From contig CM068317.1 of NCBI GenBank assembly GCA_034766995.1, positions 25,453,501 to 25,517,500 on the forward strand: a stretch of 64,000 nucleotides of DNA, in the 5' to 3' direction. Positions within the stretch are counted from its first letter, which is position 1. The number at the start of each line of letters is the position of its first letter. This document shows, piece by piece, positions 1 through 11,164 of the stretch. The notes beneath the pieces were generated by a model. The model was not told the origin of the DNA. It saw only the letters and a program-made list of their open reading frames with translations, and did not search any database. The stretch is from Acanthacorydalis orientalis (taxonomy: Eukaryota > Arthropoda > Insecta > Megaloptera > Corydalidae). The translations under genes were made by a program, and so were the position numbers.

Positions 1-238
1 ATGACGAGCTGTCAAATAGTAGAATATAAATTCAAGTCTTATGACTAAGAAATTTTATTAAAATTAAAATGAATTTGAATATCCAACAAAATCATGGTAG
101 AAGACAGGTAACATGTTTCAAATTAACAATATTATTTTTTGTTTGTTTACTGAAAGCTTAATATAATTAGGAAAGCATCTCCAATTTCAAAATAAATAAA
201 CATGTAAGTAAACAACTGTGCGAAACCTTAAACACATC

Positions 239-316
<78 letters not shown>

Positions 317-1143
317 TTTTCATACAAAAATGTAAATTCATACAAATTAAATTTCGTCTCTGCACATGATAAATATATGCGCGAGCCGCCGTTATCTGAT
401 AGGTAAACCATTTGATACCGTCCTACGGGAACTAATTATTACGCAAGAAAATTAATGATATAACTTGTAATGGGAGCAAGGCGACGCGTCCGCGACCTGT
501 GAACTCTCTACCGGTTCGGGAAATCGGACGCGAATTTCGGAACTAACAACGCTCGTCAACAGAAACAGGCCGTCTCGTATCTCATAATACTTTGGAATAG
601 TTTTGTCGGATTTAGCACTGCGACTGGAGAAATTATTCTAATCTGTTTTCCGGAATTGACGTTCAGCCGGAGAGATGCTCGACGCGAACGGCTACTGATT
701 AATTGATAACGAGTTCGAATAACTAGTTTGTAAGCTATATCAATTGCAGTTCATTAACGGTTATTTGTCTAGAAAGCTTGATGAATTTTAAATTTGATAC
801 ATTTCTGAAATAAACTTATTTGCAAATTTGATAGACACCTGTCAAGTTATTCAATTTTTATTTTATTTTGGATTTTCCAATTATAAATTAAATGGCCCGT
901 ATATTTGTTATGAATATTTATGCGTAGATTACTGAACTAAAATTCAGATTTTTAAATAAAAAAATGAATCTTTTTTATCTTAGTTTATTATCTAAAAAAA
1001 TATATGATGTTTTGATGTTTTATCCTATATTTCTGATGTTTGAACACTTTTAAAAAGGACAATTTTTGAATTATTTGAAGAATATTTAAAATCTGTGTTA
1101 AATTTTGCGAGATTTATTTTATATAGTTACTTATTATATATGT
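1..1143. other. Ret intron, no gene seen
   Basis: This AT-rich intronic DNA contains a (TA)37 tract (241-314) and one less AT-rich unique block at about 470-720 with several CpGs. I checked that block as a possible juxtamembrane exon on the minus strand. It has stops in the readings I tried and no usable splice pair. Confidence 0.5.
241..314. repeat. (TA)n microsatellite
   Basis: A pure TA dinucleotide run of about 37 units. Peptides read through it are Tyr-Ile repeats and not genes. Confidence 0.97.
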
Positions 1144-2433
1144 TACGAGGGTGATTTGAAAAGTTCGCGGTCTAACATATAAATGGAGGTAATATTTTAA
1201 ATATTTGTGGCGCATTACAAAGCGATATCTATCTTATTCATAACCTTAAAGTTTATTTTATTAATATGTCAAGCAGTTTGTTGCAAACATCAATTTAAAT
1301 AAAGCTCTTTTTGTGCCGATGTTGAAATGGATAAAGTTGATCATCGTGCGGTGATAGTTTTTTTGTCAAAAAAGGTTTAACGTCAACAGAAATCTTTAAT
1401 GAGATGAAAAATGTACTGGGTGATAGTGTACCTTCGTAAACAACTGTAAAAAAGTGGACAGCTGAATTTAAATGTGGGCGTGCAAGCCTAGAAGTTAATC
1501 CGCATAGTAGACGTCCGAAAACTGAAACTACAGAAGAAATCATCCACAAAGTACACGATATTGACTTAAAGGATTGGCGATTGAACGTGTCCGAAATTTC
1601 TAAGATTGTGGATGTGTCAGATGAACGAGTGTATCATATACTAACCAAAGAGTTGGGTATGAAAAAGATATCGTCATGATGGGTGCCACGTTTGCTGACA
1701 ATTTATCGATTTAAGAGGAATACGACCGACTGCCTGGAGATTTGTGACTGCAGATGAGACTGTAATTTCACTATTACACTCCAGAGTTAAGACAACACAG
1801 TTAACAATCAAAGCAATAGGAGCATGGTGATTTTCCGCCACCAAAGAAAAGTAAAATCAATTTTACCGCTGGAAAAGTTATGGTTTCATTTTTTTGGGAT
1901 GCTATAGAGATCCTGCTAATTGACTACCTTCCAAAGAGTCCAATGATAACGAGTAGAATATTATGATGATCAATGAGACGAGGAGAGTATTATGCTAAGC
2001 TTTTGAATTGATTCGATCAAACAATTCGTGAGAAAATACCAGATTTATCAAAGGAAAACATCATTTTCCATCAGGACAATGAACGTCCCCATAAAAGTGT
2101 TGTATCCATGGTAAAACTCTCTGAATTGAAGCACGACTTGCTACCCCATCCAGCCTATTCTCCAGATTTAGTCCTCTTAGATTTCCATCTGTTCTCAAAA
2201 CTTAAAAATATCGTTTGGTGGTAAGCGATTTTCGTCAGATGAAGAACTGATAGCAACAGTGAGTCTCTATTTTGAGAACTTGCCAGAATAGGATTTCCGG
2301 GATGGCATAAAAGCATTAAAGCTGGATGAAGTGCTTTGAAGTTAAAGGGGACCATATTAAAAAATAAAAGTAATTTAAAAAAATAAGTAATTTTTTCATA
2401 GTCAGGCCGCGAACTTTTCAAATTGCCCCCGTA
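1144..2433 (+). mobile_element. Mariner (IS630/Tc1/mariner) element, decayed transposase
   Basis: The terminal inverted repeats are TACGAGGGTGATTTGAAAAG at the left and the reverse complement of TACGGGGGCAATTTGAAAAG at the right, bounded by TA. The length of about 1.29 kb is normal for mariner. Coding traces on the + strand start at ATG 1327, frameshift near 1377, then give KKWTAEFKCGRASLE and a helix-turn-helix region (VHDIDLKDWRLNVSEISKIV). The C-terminal catalytic block is FHQDNERPHKS ... YSPDLVLLDFHLF (about 2068-2195), the D,D34D signature. Frameshifts and stops make it a pseudogene. The orientation is opposite to Ret. Confidence 0.88.
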
Positions 2434-2470
2434 TTTATTATCTAGTAAAAAAAAAATAAATTCGACTTAC

Positions 2471-2766
2471 CGCATGTTTTCCGTCAAACATCGTAATCGT
2501 TGTTGACATTGGCAACGAAATATTCATATCAAAATTCAGTGGTAATGTATCCGGTGTCCGAATACCTCCGCCTCTGTCAAAATAATCAGATTGCATGGTA
2601 GACAAAGCTGTTACACTATTGATGTATTTTCTGTCCCTACGTCCAAGTTTGTTAGTTTTTCTGAGTCGACAAATAATGAACAGACCAGTCAGTGATGCGA
2701 TCAGGAATATTCCGCCACAGATTATACCAACTGTACACATCAGATCGCACCGTACATTTTGTTCGG
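2471..2766 (-). CDS. Ret: Ret exon: last CRD cysteines, transmembrane helix, juxtamembrane start
   Basis: The exon has two leading bases and 98 codons and ends in phase 0. The acceptor is CTTGTCTGTTTACAG at 2767 and the donor is GCG|GTAAGT at 2470. It starts EQNVRCDLMC, matching the CDELC that closes the vertebrate RET cysteine-rich domain. The hydrophobic helix VGIICGGIFLIASLTGLFII lies at about 2669-2731, followed by the basic stop-transfer RLRKTNKLGRRDRK. The cytoplasmic part is rich in Ser/Thr and holds YINS and YFDRGGG tyrosines. Kinase-domain exons follow to the left of the window. A mariner relic ends 37 bp past the donor. Confidence 0.93.
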
Positions 2767-2830
2767 CTGTAAACAGACAAGTATTTTTCAAAAAAATCTC
2801 CATTTGTTACCGAAAACATTCCGAAAATAC

Positions 2831-3121
2831 CTTTCTTTGTATTTATATTGCTGTTGTACAAATGAAACGTGGGTAATGAGAGTTTAACAGCATCATTGTT
2901 GATCTTCTGAACATTCGATCCATTCGGAAATAGTGCGATATCTGACACACTGTCGGTCGTTGATGTTGTTGTTGTCGTCGTTGTAGATGTAGTCTTTTTC
3001 TCTTTCGGGATCTGTTCGTTCAAACTGCACACACAGTCACCGCTGTTTGAGCACGTGCAGACACCCATACCGGAGCGGATACCGCGATCATTGCTATTTT
3101 TCTCACCCATTACGACTTTCA
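2831..3121 (-). CDS. Ret: Ret exon: end of cysteine-rich domain and threonine-rich linker
   Basis: The exon has two leading bases, 96 codons and one trailing base. The acceptor is TTCTGTGTGTAG at 3122 and the donor is G|GTATTT, followed by a 64-bp intron. It begins VKVVMGEKNSNDRGIRSG and GMGVCTCSNSGDCVC, like the RGIKAGYGTCNCF and CFC stretch of vertebrate RET. After that it differs: a Lys/Thr-rich low-complexity run (KKTTSTTTTTTTSTTD) and a further polar stretch separate these cysteines from the last CRD pair on the next exon. A poly-threonine segment next to the membrane suggests an O-glycosylated stalk (inference). Confidence 0.92.
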
Positions 3122-4202
3122 CTACACACAGAACATTTATTTTTTTAAAAAATGTCTAACCAAAATGTTTCAATTCTTATATATTAATTAATTTCTTTAC
3201 TTCCATTTTATTTCTAATTACGGTTGTATTTAATCGTCATTTTTATAATTTTCAAGCAATGATGCTTAACTTTATATTTTATTTTGAACTTCATTGATGA
3301 TTTATAATTTATCCATATTATTGTTTATAGAAGAAAAATATGAATTTTTGATGGTAATTATTCAGTAACAGCATACATAAAATTTTACTTAATAATTTAG
3401 TGAAAAATGTATTCTAACATTCATCCCGAACAGTTTATAATACTTCCTTAAAAAGCACGTATCTCTTTAATGTTATTGATTTAAACAATTCCCTCGAATC
3501 ATTAGCTCTTAAGATTTTTAATCGTTCCAATCATCCTAAAGTTCAAAATAATTTTCATTTTTTTTTTGAAAAAAATTGAAGTTGTTATCTATTATTTAAA
3601 TATTAAAAAATGTAACATGTTTCGTATTTCTAGCAACTGCAAGTCAAACCCATAGAAGAGCAACATCGGTGAGTAAAAATCCTTACTTTAATAATAATAT
3701 TGTGTACGAATGTGAAAGTATTTTATATTCACCTTGACAGGACTGATATAAAATTCTTAAGTAACATTTTCAACACATTTATTTATAGATATTTTAAAAA
3801 TTCATAAAAAATATTAATATGTAGACCTTAATTATTAATCAACTTATTGGCAATTTAAAAATATAATATTACTTATATTCATTAAAAAAGTAATGCTTTT
3901 AAAAATTCAATAAACTAATTTAGTAATAAACTGAATTTTCATTAGTAAATTATTTAATTCTAAGAATAGTACAAGAGCAGTTTAGAAATATTTATAAATT
4001 TTGTGCTTTTTTATAATGTAAATTAGTAGGCTGCAGATTTTCATTTTCATTAAAAAAAATTAAGAAATTGGTTTATAAAAATATCCTATTACTACATCTT
4101 TCTATATATATAAAATCAAAATTATCGATTAAAAAAAACTTTATAAAACACTACGTTGCAAAAATAATCTATCTGCGAGCATTTTTATATAGACATACTA
4201 AC

Positions 4203-4235
<33 letters not shown>

Positions 4236-4352
4236 AATATATAAATATATATATAAATATATATATGAATATATATATATAAATATATATAAATATATAT
4301 AAATATATATAAATATATATATATATATATAAATATATATAAATATATATAA

Positions 4353-4450
<98 letters not shown>

Positions 4451-5107
4451 CTATGACATAGAGTAATTTATTTGATGTTGATTGTTTCATTCGGTTACTT
4501 ATGAATGCTTATAATTGATAAATGGGTGAGTGCAGCGAGCCGGGGGGCGAAACCCCTTAGTCTTAAAATAGAATGTTCTCACGAAACTATTTGCAATAAT
4601 TTTTGCAACCACATATTCCCACCAACTGCTCCGTGGATCTCTGAAATCCTTTGACTCCAAGGATTTAAAAACGAAATGCAGACAGAATGTTAGCTAATTC
4701 GATGATTCATGTTGGTAATTCGATACAAAAAAATATTACTTTATTTACGACAAGTAATTTTAAATTATGAAATGAATTTTAAAATAAACTACTACTTTTA
4801 CTCAAAAATATAATGGGAGAATATAAATAATTATATCAGGAACAAAATATTAGACAATCAAAAAATTGTTCATTGAATAATGAACAATTTGATGTTTTAA
4901 TAAATATTTTATAAAAACATCGAATTGTAATATAATATTAGCTGTTTTAATAAATATTAAAACAGTTTAATTTTTTTAATGTGTATAGAACATATTTTCA
5001 TAGTACTTGAATAGTTATTAGCATTTGAACAATGATTAATGATTTTTTCGATCTGAAAAACCTAACATGAAAACTATACACTGGTATAAAAAGTAATTTA
5101 TTCAAAC
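3122..5107. other. Ret intron without genes
   Basis: This is mostly plain AT-rich intron. It contains a long compound (TA)n/TAAATA tract at 4203-4442 and one short GC-rich patch at 4528-4560 with a GGGG-CGAAA-CCCC hairpin. I recognised no transposon ends. Confidence 0.5.
4203..4442. repeat. Compound (TA)n / (TATAAATA)n microsatellite, about 240 bp
   Basis: TA runs are interrupted regularly by AAATA, giving an 8- to 14-bp higher-order period. It lies in the intron between the CRD exons. Confidence 0.95.
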
Positions 5108-5283
5108 CTGTACAATCTTGTGGGCATATGCGGTGATGCAACTCTTCCAACGGATCACAAGTATGATCAGGACAAGTTGTCGTCTCCGGTGTACATGTGT
5201 CATAATCTGTGGTATATACCGGAGAATCGTGCTTGGCATTGCCTCTCCAAACACATCTTTGCGCTCGTTTGATATTCGTATGA
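5108..5283 (-). CDS. Ret: Ret exon: core of the cysteine-rich domain
   Basis: The exon has one leading base, 58 codons and one trailing base. The acceptor is GGTCGGATTTTAG and the donor is G|GTTTGA, which is weak but correctly phased. This is the exon that identifies the gene. QRCVWRGN, DTCTPETTTCPDHTCD and HHRICPQDCT match the order RC-W-R, STC-P-T-TCPD-CD, ICPQDC of the vertebrate RET cysteine-rich domain almost residue for residue. Six cysteines lie here. In RET these disulfides form the membrane-proximal ligand/co-receptor contact region, where human germline cysteine changes cause constitutive dimers. Confidence 0.95.
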
Positions 5284-5442
5284 CTAAAATCCGACCAATT
5301 ATGTTAATATTTATTTCTGTATCATACATAATTGTTGTTTAAATGTTTACTTATCAGAAACACATATCTTCATTATTGATTGCACTGATTATTTATTTAA
5401 AAATTCAGAAAAGTTAATAATTGAAAATATTTTAGATTATAC

Positions 5443-5646
5443 CTGTGTAAAACAGAAACAGACCCGCCTGTTGCCAAACCGCATCCATCCGTGCACTTCT
5501 TTTTCGTTTTATAGAAAGCGCAAGTGTACCAATCATCAGGATTATCCCTTTTATCGCCACAAGTTTCTTTATCTTCGTTGAGCAATTGTATAGTGAACAT
5601 ATCTGTTAATGCCGTTCCATTCGTGTATTTCCATTCGATTTCTAAT
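5443..5646 (-). CDS. Ret: Ret exon: end of cadherin-like domain 4 and start of cysteine-rich domain
   Basis: The exon has one leading base, 67 codons and two trailing bases. The acceptor is TTCTTTTTAACAG and the donor is G|GTATAA. It encodes IEWKYTNGTALTDMFTIQLL, then the first four cysteines of the cysteine-rich domain in ETCGDKRDN, YTCAFYK and KKCTDGCGLATGG. In vertebrate RET the same position holds a C-x3-C and C-x2-C pair just before the GRCEWR motif, which here is on the next exon. A 159-bp intron follows. Confidence 0.88.
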
Positions 5647-5712
5647 CTGTTAAAAAGAACAAACCATCGCATTTTGCTCGGAACATTGACAAATATGTTA
5701 ATTAAGTTTTAT

Positions 5713-6930
5713 TAGGTTGGTGCAAAAATAATTGCGGTTTTTATCATTTTAAATTTGACGCCGATTTTTCTAGCTACAGTTATCTTTTGTTATAGTCATG
5801 TGATACGTCGTTGTAAATAATGAAATTATCACTACTGATTTCATCTTATGTCGATTGTTTTCATTCTTTAGTATTGTGGGATATAACCCCTTAAATTAGT
5901 CATGGAATAAAGCAAATTCGCGCGATTTTGTTGTATGGTTTAAATTGAGACATAAAGCAACAGAAACTGCTCAAATTTGTTTTTGGTGAAGAGTTCACTA
6001 AGTGAATGCATAGTTGGTTTCAAAAATTTCGCAATGGAAACGAAATCCTTGATGATGAGGATCATAGATGTCATTCAGCTATAGACATTAATGATTTAAG
6101 AACCATTATTGAAGCGGACCCACGTAAAACAACTCGAGAGGTATCAGAAGTACTCAATGTCGATCATTAAACAGATGTTCGACATTTGAGCCTAATTGGC
6201 AAAACAAAAAAGCTGAATAAATAGGTTCTAAATGAACTAAAAGAACATCAAGCATTTTGGCGATACGGCGTCTGCTCTACGCTTCTTTTGGGTAACAAAA
6301 GTGATCTCTTCCTTCATCGCATTGTCACATGTGATGAAAAGTGGATTCTACACAACAATCGGAAACGTTTGTCATAGTGACTAGACTGAGTAGAAGCACC
6401 AAAAACAGTTTTCTAAACCGAAGCTTCGTGAAAAAAAAAATATGATCACTGTTTGGTGGTCGGAAAGTGGCATCATTCAGTACAACTTTCTAAATCCTGG
6501 TAAAACAATAACAGCAGAAAACTGTTGTCATGAAATTGAAAAGTATGTATAAGTTGCATTGTTTACGGCTCAAGTTATAGACAATCGAAGAAGATCAATT
6601 CTTTTTCATGACAACGCCCGACCACACATCTCAGAAATGACTATAAAAAAATTAAATTTACTAGGTTACGAAACCTTACCTCACCCATCCTATTCTCTGG
6701 ACCTATCTCCGACAGATTATCATTTTTTTTAAACATTTGAGTAAGTTCCTATGAGAGAAAGTTTTCAAAAATCAAGCATCAGGTCAAAGCGTTTTCGATG
6801 AATTCTGTAATTCCAGGACTCCAGAATTCTATCTTGTAGGAATAAACAAACTCGTTTCCCGTTGGGAGAAATGTGTGCAGGCCAATACCCGATACGTAAA
6901 AACCGCAATTATTTTTGCATTAACCAAATA
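5713..6930 (+). mobile_element. Cecropia-type mariner, full length but decayed
   Basis: The left end is TTAGGTTGGTGCAAAAATAA and the right end is its imperfect inverted copy (TTTTTGCATTAACCAAATA). These are nearly the termini of human Hsmar1/MADE1, a cecropia-subfamily mariner. Traces on the + strand include WFQKFRNGNEILDDED, VTCDEKWILHNNRKR, LFHDNARPHIS and YSLDLSPTDYHFF, giving the D,D34D triad region. Many stops and frameshifts are present. The element starts 67 bp from the acceptor of the CRD exon at 5646. Confidence 0.9.
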
Positions 6931-7739
6931 TATAATAAAAATTATATTATTTTAAAAAAATGGCAAAATATATAATATCTGAAGAATATACAGACTTTTA
7001 TAGATTTAATAACACAATCGCTTCTGTTACTTTTAAACATTATAATATTTATATTAAACGAAAACGTGATAACTAAAAAGAGAAAAGAATTAAATATTAT
7101 AATATTTTTTTCAAATATTATTATTTAGTATAATGTTTATATTTATCATAGACTTTTCCATCACTTTCAATGATAATCTTGTCAATTTAGAATGAATATT
7201 AAAACGAACATTATCCTCCAGCTGATAAACCATCGACTCAAAATCAAAACAGTTTGATTAGTACCATATATTTATCTTTATTTCGCTTTTACAAACAATT
7301 TCGTTTCTTTATACTTCAAATAATACTGATTAATAAGTGCAATTCGATTTTCGAAATATTCAGAAAAAATAAAATTATTTATACTTTCAAATAAATACCA
7401 GCTAATTATTTTTTTCTCTATTTTAATTGTAAACTTTTTAGTTCTTTTTAAAATCAGGTTGAAGAAACAAATTGTTCGAATTATTTATTGTGTGATAAAT
7501 CTATACGCAAGTTAATACTCTAAATAGCATTTGTCGATCAAAAGAGTTCATACTTAGAAATAGAATAAATTATTCTTAAAAATTTAGAAAATTATAAGCA
7601 AACTTATTGAACTGTTTCTCGGCTTTAATTTTAAACTGTTTTCATTCAATTCAGTCTTTCCAATTTATATTATAAATAATTTATTATTTCAAAAGTTCGA
7701 TTTAACAATACAGATCTGTTTCTCTACTTAAAATAGTAT
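6931..7739. other. Ret intron, AT-rich, nothing recognised
   Basis: No exon, RNA gene or transposon terminus was recognised in this stretch between two mariner relics. Confidence 0.45.
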
Positions 7740-8027
7740 TAGTTTGGTACGAAAATAATTGCGGTTTTTATTTTCTTAATTCTAGCCTTAATTTTTTTAA
7801 ATATTTGAATAATTTCCTACTAGTGAAGGTTTTCAAACTCTGCTCTTTCGATCAATTCGTTAATTCCAGGACTCTAAAATTCTATCTTGTATAAATAAAC
7901 GAACTCGTTTCCCATTATGAGAAATATATGCTGGCCAACGGTCTTTATTTTGATTAATAAATATAACTGATATGTGTGCCTTTATACTCGATACGTAAAA
8001 ACCGTAATTATTTTTGTTCCAACCTTA
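7740..8027 (+). mobile_element. Internally deleted cecropia-type mariner (about 290 bp)
   Basis: The left end TTAGTTTGGTACGAAAATAA and the right end AATTATTTTTGTTCCAACC form the same terminal repeats as the element at 5713. Internally only the 3' transposase remnant remains (the region of 'GRFPTRWEKCVLANG'-type ends, here aligned to about 6730-6900 of the larger copy). The bulk of the gene is deleted. Confidence 0.85.
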
Positions 8028-8030
8028 TAT

Positions 8031-8101
<71 letters not shown>
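8028..8101. repeat. (TA)n microsatellite abutting a splice donor
   Basis: About 35 TA units lie between the mariner end at 8027 and the Ret donor at 8110. Confidence 0.95.
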
Positions 8102-8105
<4 letters not shown>

Positions 8106-8110
8106 CTCAC

Positions 8111-8433
8111 TCGATTGTTTGCGATGCATTTCTCAGCATTGATATCTCTTTAACGTAAACAATTCCACCGATTTTGGTGACATCGAATGCCCCAGTCTTT
8201 TTCTGAGCAGCCGGATTTGTCGAATCTCTCTTAACGCGGAATGTTTCGATGTTCGTGAGATTCGCGTTATCTCTTGGTTGCGTGAGTCGGGCGAATGGGG
8301 CGGCTGTCCGTAACAGTTTGAGAGACAGTGACGGATACAACACACCGGAAGTTTTCAGATGTGTCAGTTGTATCAACGAACTCGGACTCGGTGGTACCTC
8401 TGGACCGTTGTGTATACGTATTGTTACATTGAA
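8111..8433 (-). CDS. Ret: Ret exon: cadherin-like domains 3-4
   Basis: The exon has 107 codons, starts in phase 0 after TTTTCGTTTCAG, and leaves two bases before GTGAGT at 8110. It begins FNVTIRIHNGPEVPP, closing one cadherin-like domain (the 'VxVxNxPP' linker), and continues with YPSLSLKLLRTAAP for the next. There are no cysteines. Potential N-glycosylation sites include NVT, NLT and NAS. The intron immediately downstream is unusual: a long (TA)n tract starts nine nucleotides after the donor. Confidence 0.88.
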
Positions 8434-10870
8434 CTGAAACGAAAACATTTCGATTTTATTTGATTTTTTTTTTCTTTTTTGATGTCATACATTCAAATAA
8501 AACAGTTTCATAAATATAGTGTAATGCTGTTACTAAACTCACGAAAATGTAACATTCTAAACATTATTCACACAATTTCTTTTATCAACGTTTTAAAAAA
8601 TTGATTAGAATCATTTTTTTTGCTTTAGTTAAAGATCAATTATTGGATATATTGATGAAGAAATTTTGTGGCGTTTATTTTTTTCTGAAAATCATTTTAA
8701 CTGGATAATATATGTGAAGATGCTATGTTGATTAGTTACATAGAACAGAAACTCAGCACTGACCTAAGGTTACAGTAGAAGTAATATAGAGTGACAAGTT
8801 CAAAAGAATATAATTTACCAACGATTCAATTTGATTCTATTTTATTTATATTCGTTATTTTTTTAATTATTTAATTAATTAATAACGTAAAACTTTAGAT
8901 CCAATTCGCTTATTTTATCAAAATATTTTGTACTGGAACTATACAACTGTAATAAAATTCAATAGATTTTACTCTCGTATTTAATTGATTTTATAATTTA
9001 TGATGTATGCATAAATAATAATCTTAATTTGTTATATTTTTATCATCTTTACCAATATTTGATTAACAATATGTTACTTTTTTTACATCCTTAGGCAGTC
9101 TTAATAAGATTTGTTCATTCTTATCAATATGTAGTCACTTAATGTGTATTGTGAAATATATTTCTGGTTTTTAAACAGGTACTAATAAAATAATTATAAA
9201 TATATTTTCCATAGATAGTTTATTGTATTCCATTTTTTACAGATTCCTTTCGAATTGTTAAAAATGATTATAATTTTTTATAGTAAGAGTTCAAAGAGAA
9301 TATGTTCTAGATTTTTTTTTATTTTTTTCATAATGAAGAGTTTGCATCATCATATACTTGTATAAGTTGTTTATAAACCTGAGGTATGTTTTAAATCAAT
9401 TAATGCTTCTCTATTAATTGCAATCAATTAACTTAATATATTGATTTATTTTTTTTAATTAGACTTTTTTAATCTTTGGTAATCTGTTGTGATTTGTATT
9501 TTTTCAATTATAGACGATTTACTATTATTTAGATTAGTTATTACTCATATAATTGTATATTTTTTAAAGAGTTTTAATTGTATAATATAACTTGTACTTT
9601 TTTTACTTCAGAATTGGGGCTCTGAATTTTTCGATATTAATATTCTGTTTTTGAATTGTATAATTATTACTCGTGTATTTATTATAATTTTATTCACTTT
9701 CTTATTCGTTATTCTATTATAATTGAAGGATTTTAATTTTAATTAGTTGATTTGGTATTTAGAACTGTCATTCTATCTTCTTCTCGAATAAATAATATAA
9801 GATTCTGACTGATACCGTTTTCATTAATCATTCCAATATTAGATATTTTATTGAAAAATGAACCGGGAACATATGTACTTTATATTCTTCCCTAGCTTTA
9901 GTAATTGCACGTTTCTGGAACTGCAGTAGATTAAGTTATATTTAACCACTCTTTTCAGAAGTTTTATCAACTTTAGGAGCTGTAATTTTCATTAACTAAA
10001 TTCATGTAACTAAATTTTCTAACTTAACAACAAAACTATTATTTTTTGTACTAATAATCGTTTATTATTTAATTTTTTCCTGATGATAATATCATTCCCA
10101 TTGGAATATGTATGAAGCGAACACTTCGTGTTAAAATATCATAATGTTTGTACACATTATAAAAAAGCTACTATAATATTTGAAGTTTCAAATCATTTTG
10201 TAAAAAATGGATGCGTGTTTTAATACACATCATTATACAGCTCTTTAATAATATATTTAAAAAAAATCCACATTAAATGAAATTTAAATATTAAATATAA
10301 CTCTATGAAAAATACGAATCTACTGTGACCTTAGATTTGAATATATATGCTTGGTAAATATAATTAAAGCATATGTTCATAATATTTTGCATAAAAATAT
10401 ATAAAAATTATAATATGTTGATGAAGTTTGTAACAATTCTTATACGTATTCCAGACTACTGGTATATCGAGTGATTGGCATTGTCATAAAAATGTAAATA
10501 AGTGACACAGTGTTCATCAATATATTAACATTTTTATATATTTCGATAATAATATTTTAGTACTGATATTTCAATTATTATAAGATAAATTCGTTTACCA
10601 TCCTTAGTTTTTAATATTAGTTAATTGATATTACTTAACGTTTAATTGGTCTTACGAATTTATGATTAAAATCGTATATTATTGTGATTTTTCTTTGATA
10701 GCATTATAATTGTTTAAATAGTTGGAAGAAGTGTTATTTATTACAATAGTTTGTGACATTTCAGTTATATTTTCGAAATATAATTTGAGTTTGTTTCTTG
10801 TACGCACTTAAAATATAACTTGAAATAAAGTAAGTTACCTGAACTTGATTGAAAAACTAGTTGTAACAAA
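8434..10870. other. Ret intron, long AT-rich stretch
   Basis: About 2.4 kb with very low GC and no open frame of note, no terminal repeats and no microsatellite of size. I see nothing that can be annotated. Confidence 0.5.
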
Positions 10871-10872
10871 TA

Positions 10873-10896
10873 ACAAGAGTAGGTTAGGTTAGGTTA
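10873..10896. repeat. Short (TTAGG)3 run
   Basis: GTAGGTTAGGTTAGGTTATG contains three units of the insect telomere-type repeat. It directly follows the 3' end of the LINE fragment next to it. Confidence 0.8.
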
Positions 10897-11015
10897 TGTT
10901 TGAAGGAGGAGGAAGCTATCTTGCCTCTCGGTACTTAGACTCGAGGTCCATTATGCCTTCCCTCGACTTGATCAAAGCTACTCGGGAAGTCTCGCTTGAC
11001 TAAACTACCATGAAC
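10897..11015 (-). mobile_element. 5'-truncated LINE 3' end
   Basis: The stretch beginning GAAGGAGGAGGAAGCTATC and running through ACTTAGACTCGAGG is the reverse complement of the 3' end of the LINE at 33315-33908. It also matches 17620-17963. About 120 bp are kept. No coding sequence remains. Confidence 0.8.
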
Positions 11016-11164
11016 ATAATAACAAGAGTAACAATAAGAAAAAAAACTGACATTCAGGAACGCTTCATGAACAGTAATTACAAAATAATTCGATTTCTAA
11101 TACTTTTCATTTTTTTTCTGTAACTCTAATCATTTTTTTGTCAAAATTTAATTCTATATATATA

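Noticed and set aside
470..720. Possible juxtamembrane or kinase exon of Ret
   Set aside because: GC is higher than the flanks, but the minus-strand readings have stops and no acceptor/donor pair in phase 0 was found; no kinase motif (GxGxFG, HRD) is visible.
4185..4490. Open frames of Tyr-Ile repeats through TA tracts (also at 187-411, 7976-8158, 52653-52938, 58661-59072)
   Set aside because: They are translations of (TA)n microsatellites; no sequence outside the repeat looks coding.
10873..10896. A true interstitial telomere array
   Set aside because: Only three TTAGG units are present, too few to call an array; kept as a short repeat and a cautious finding.
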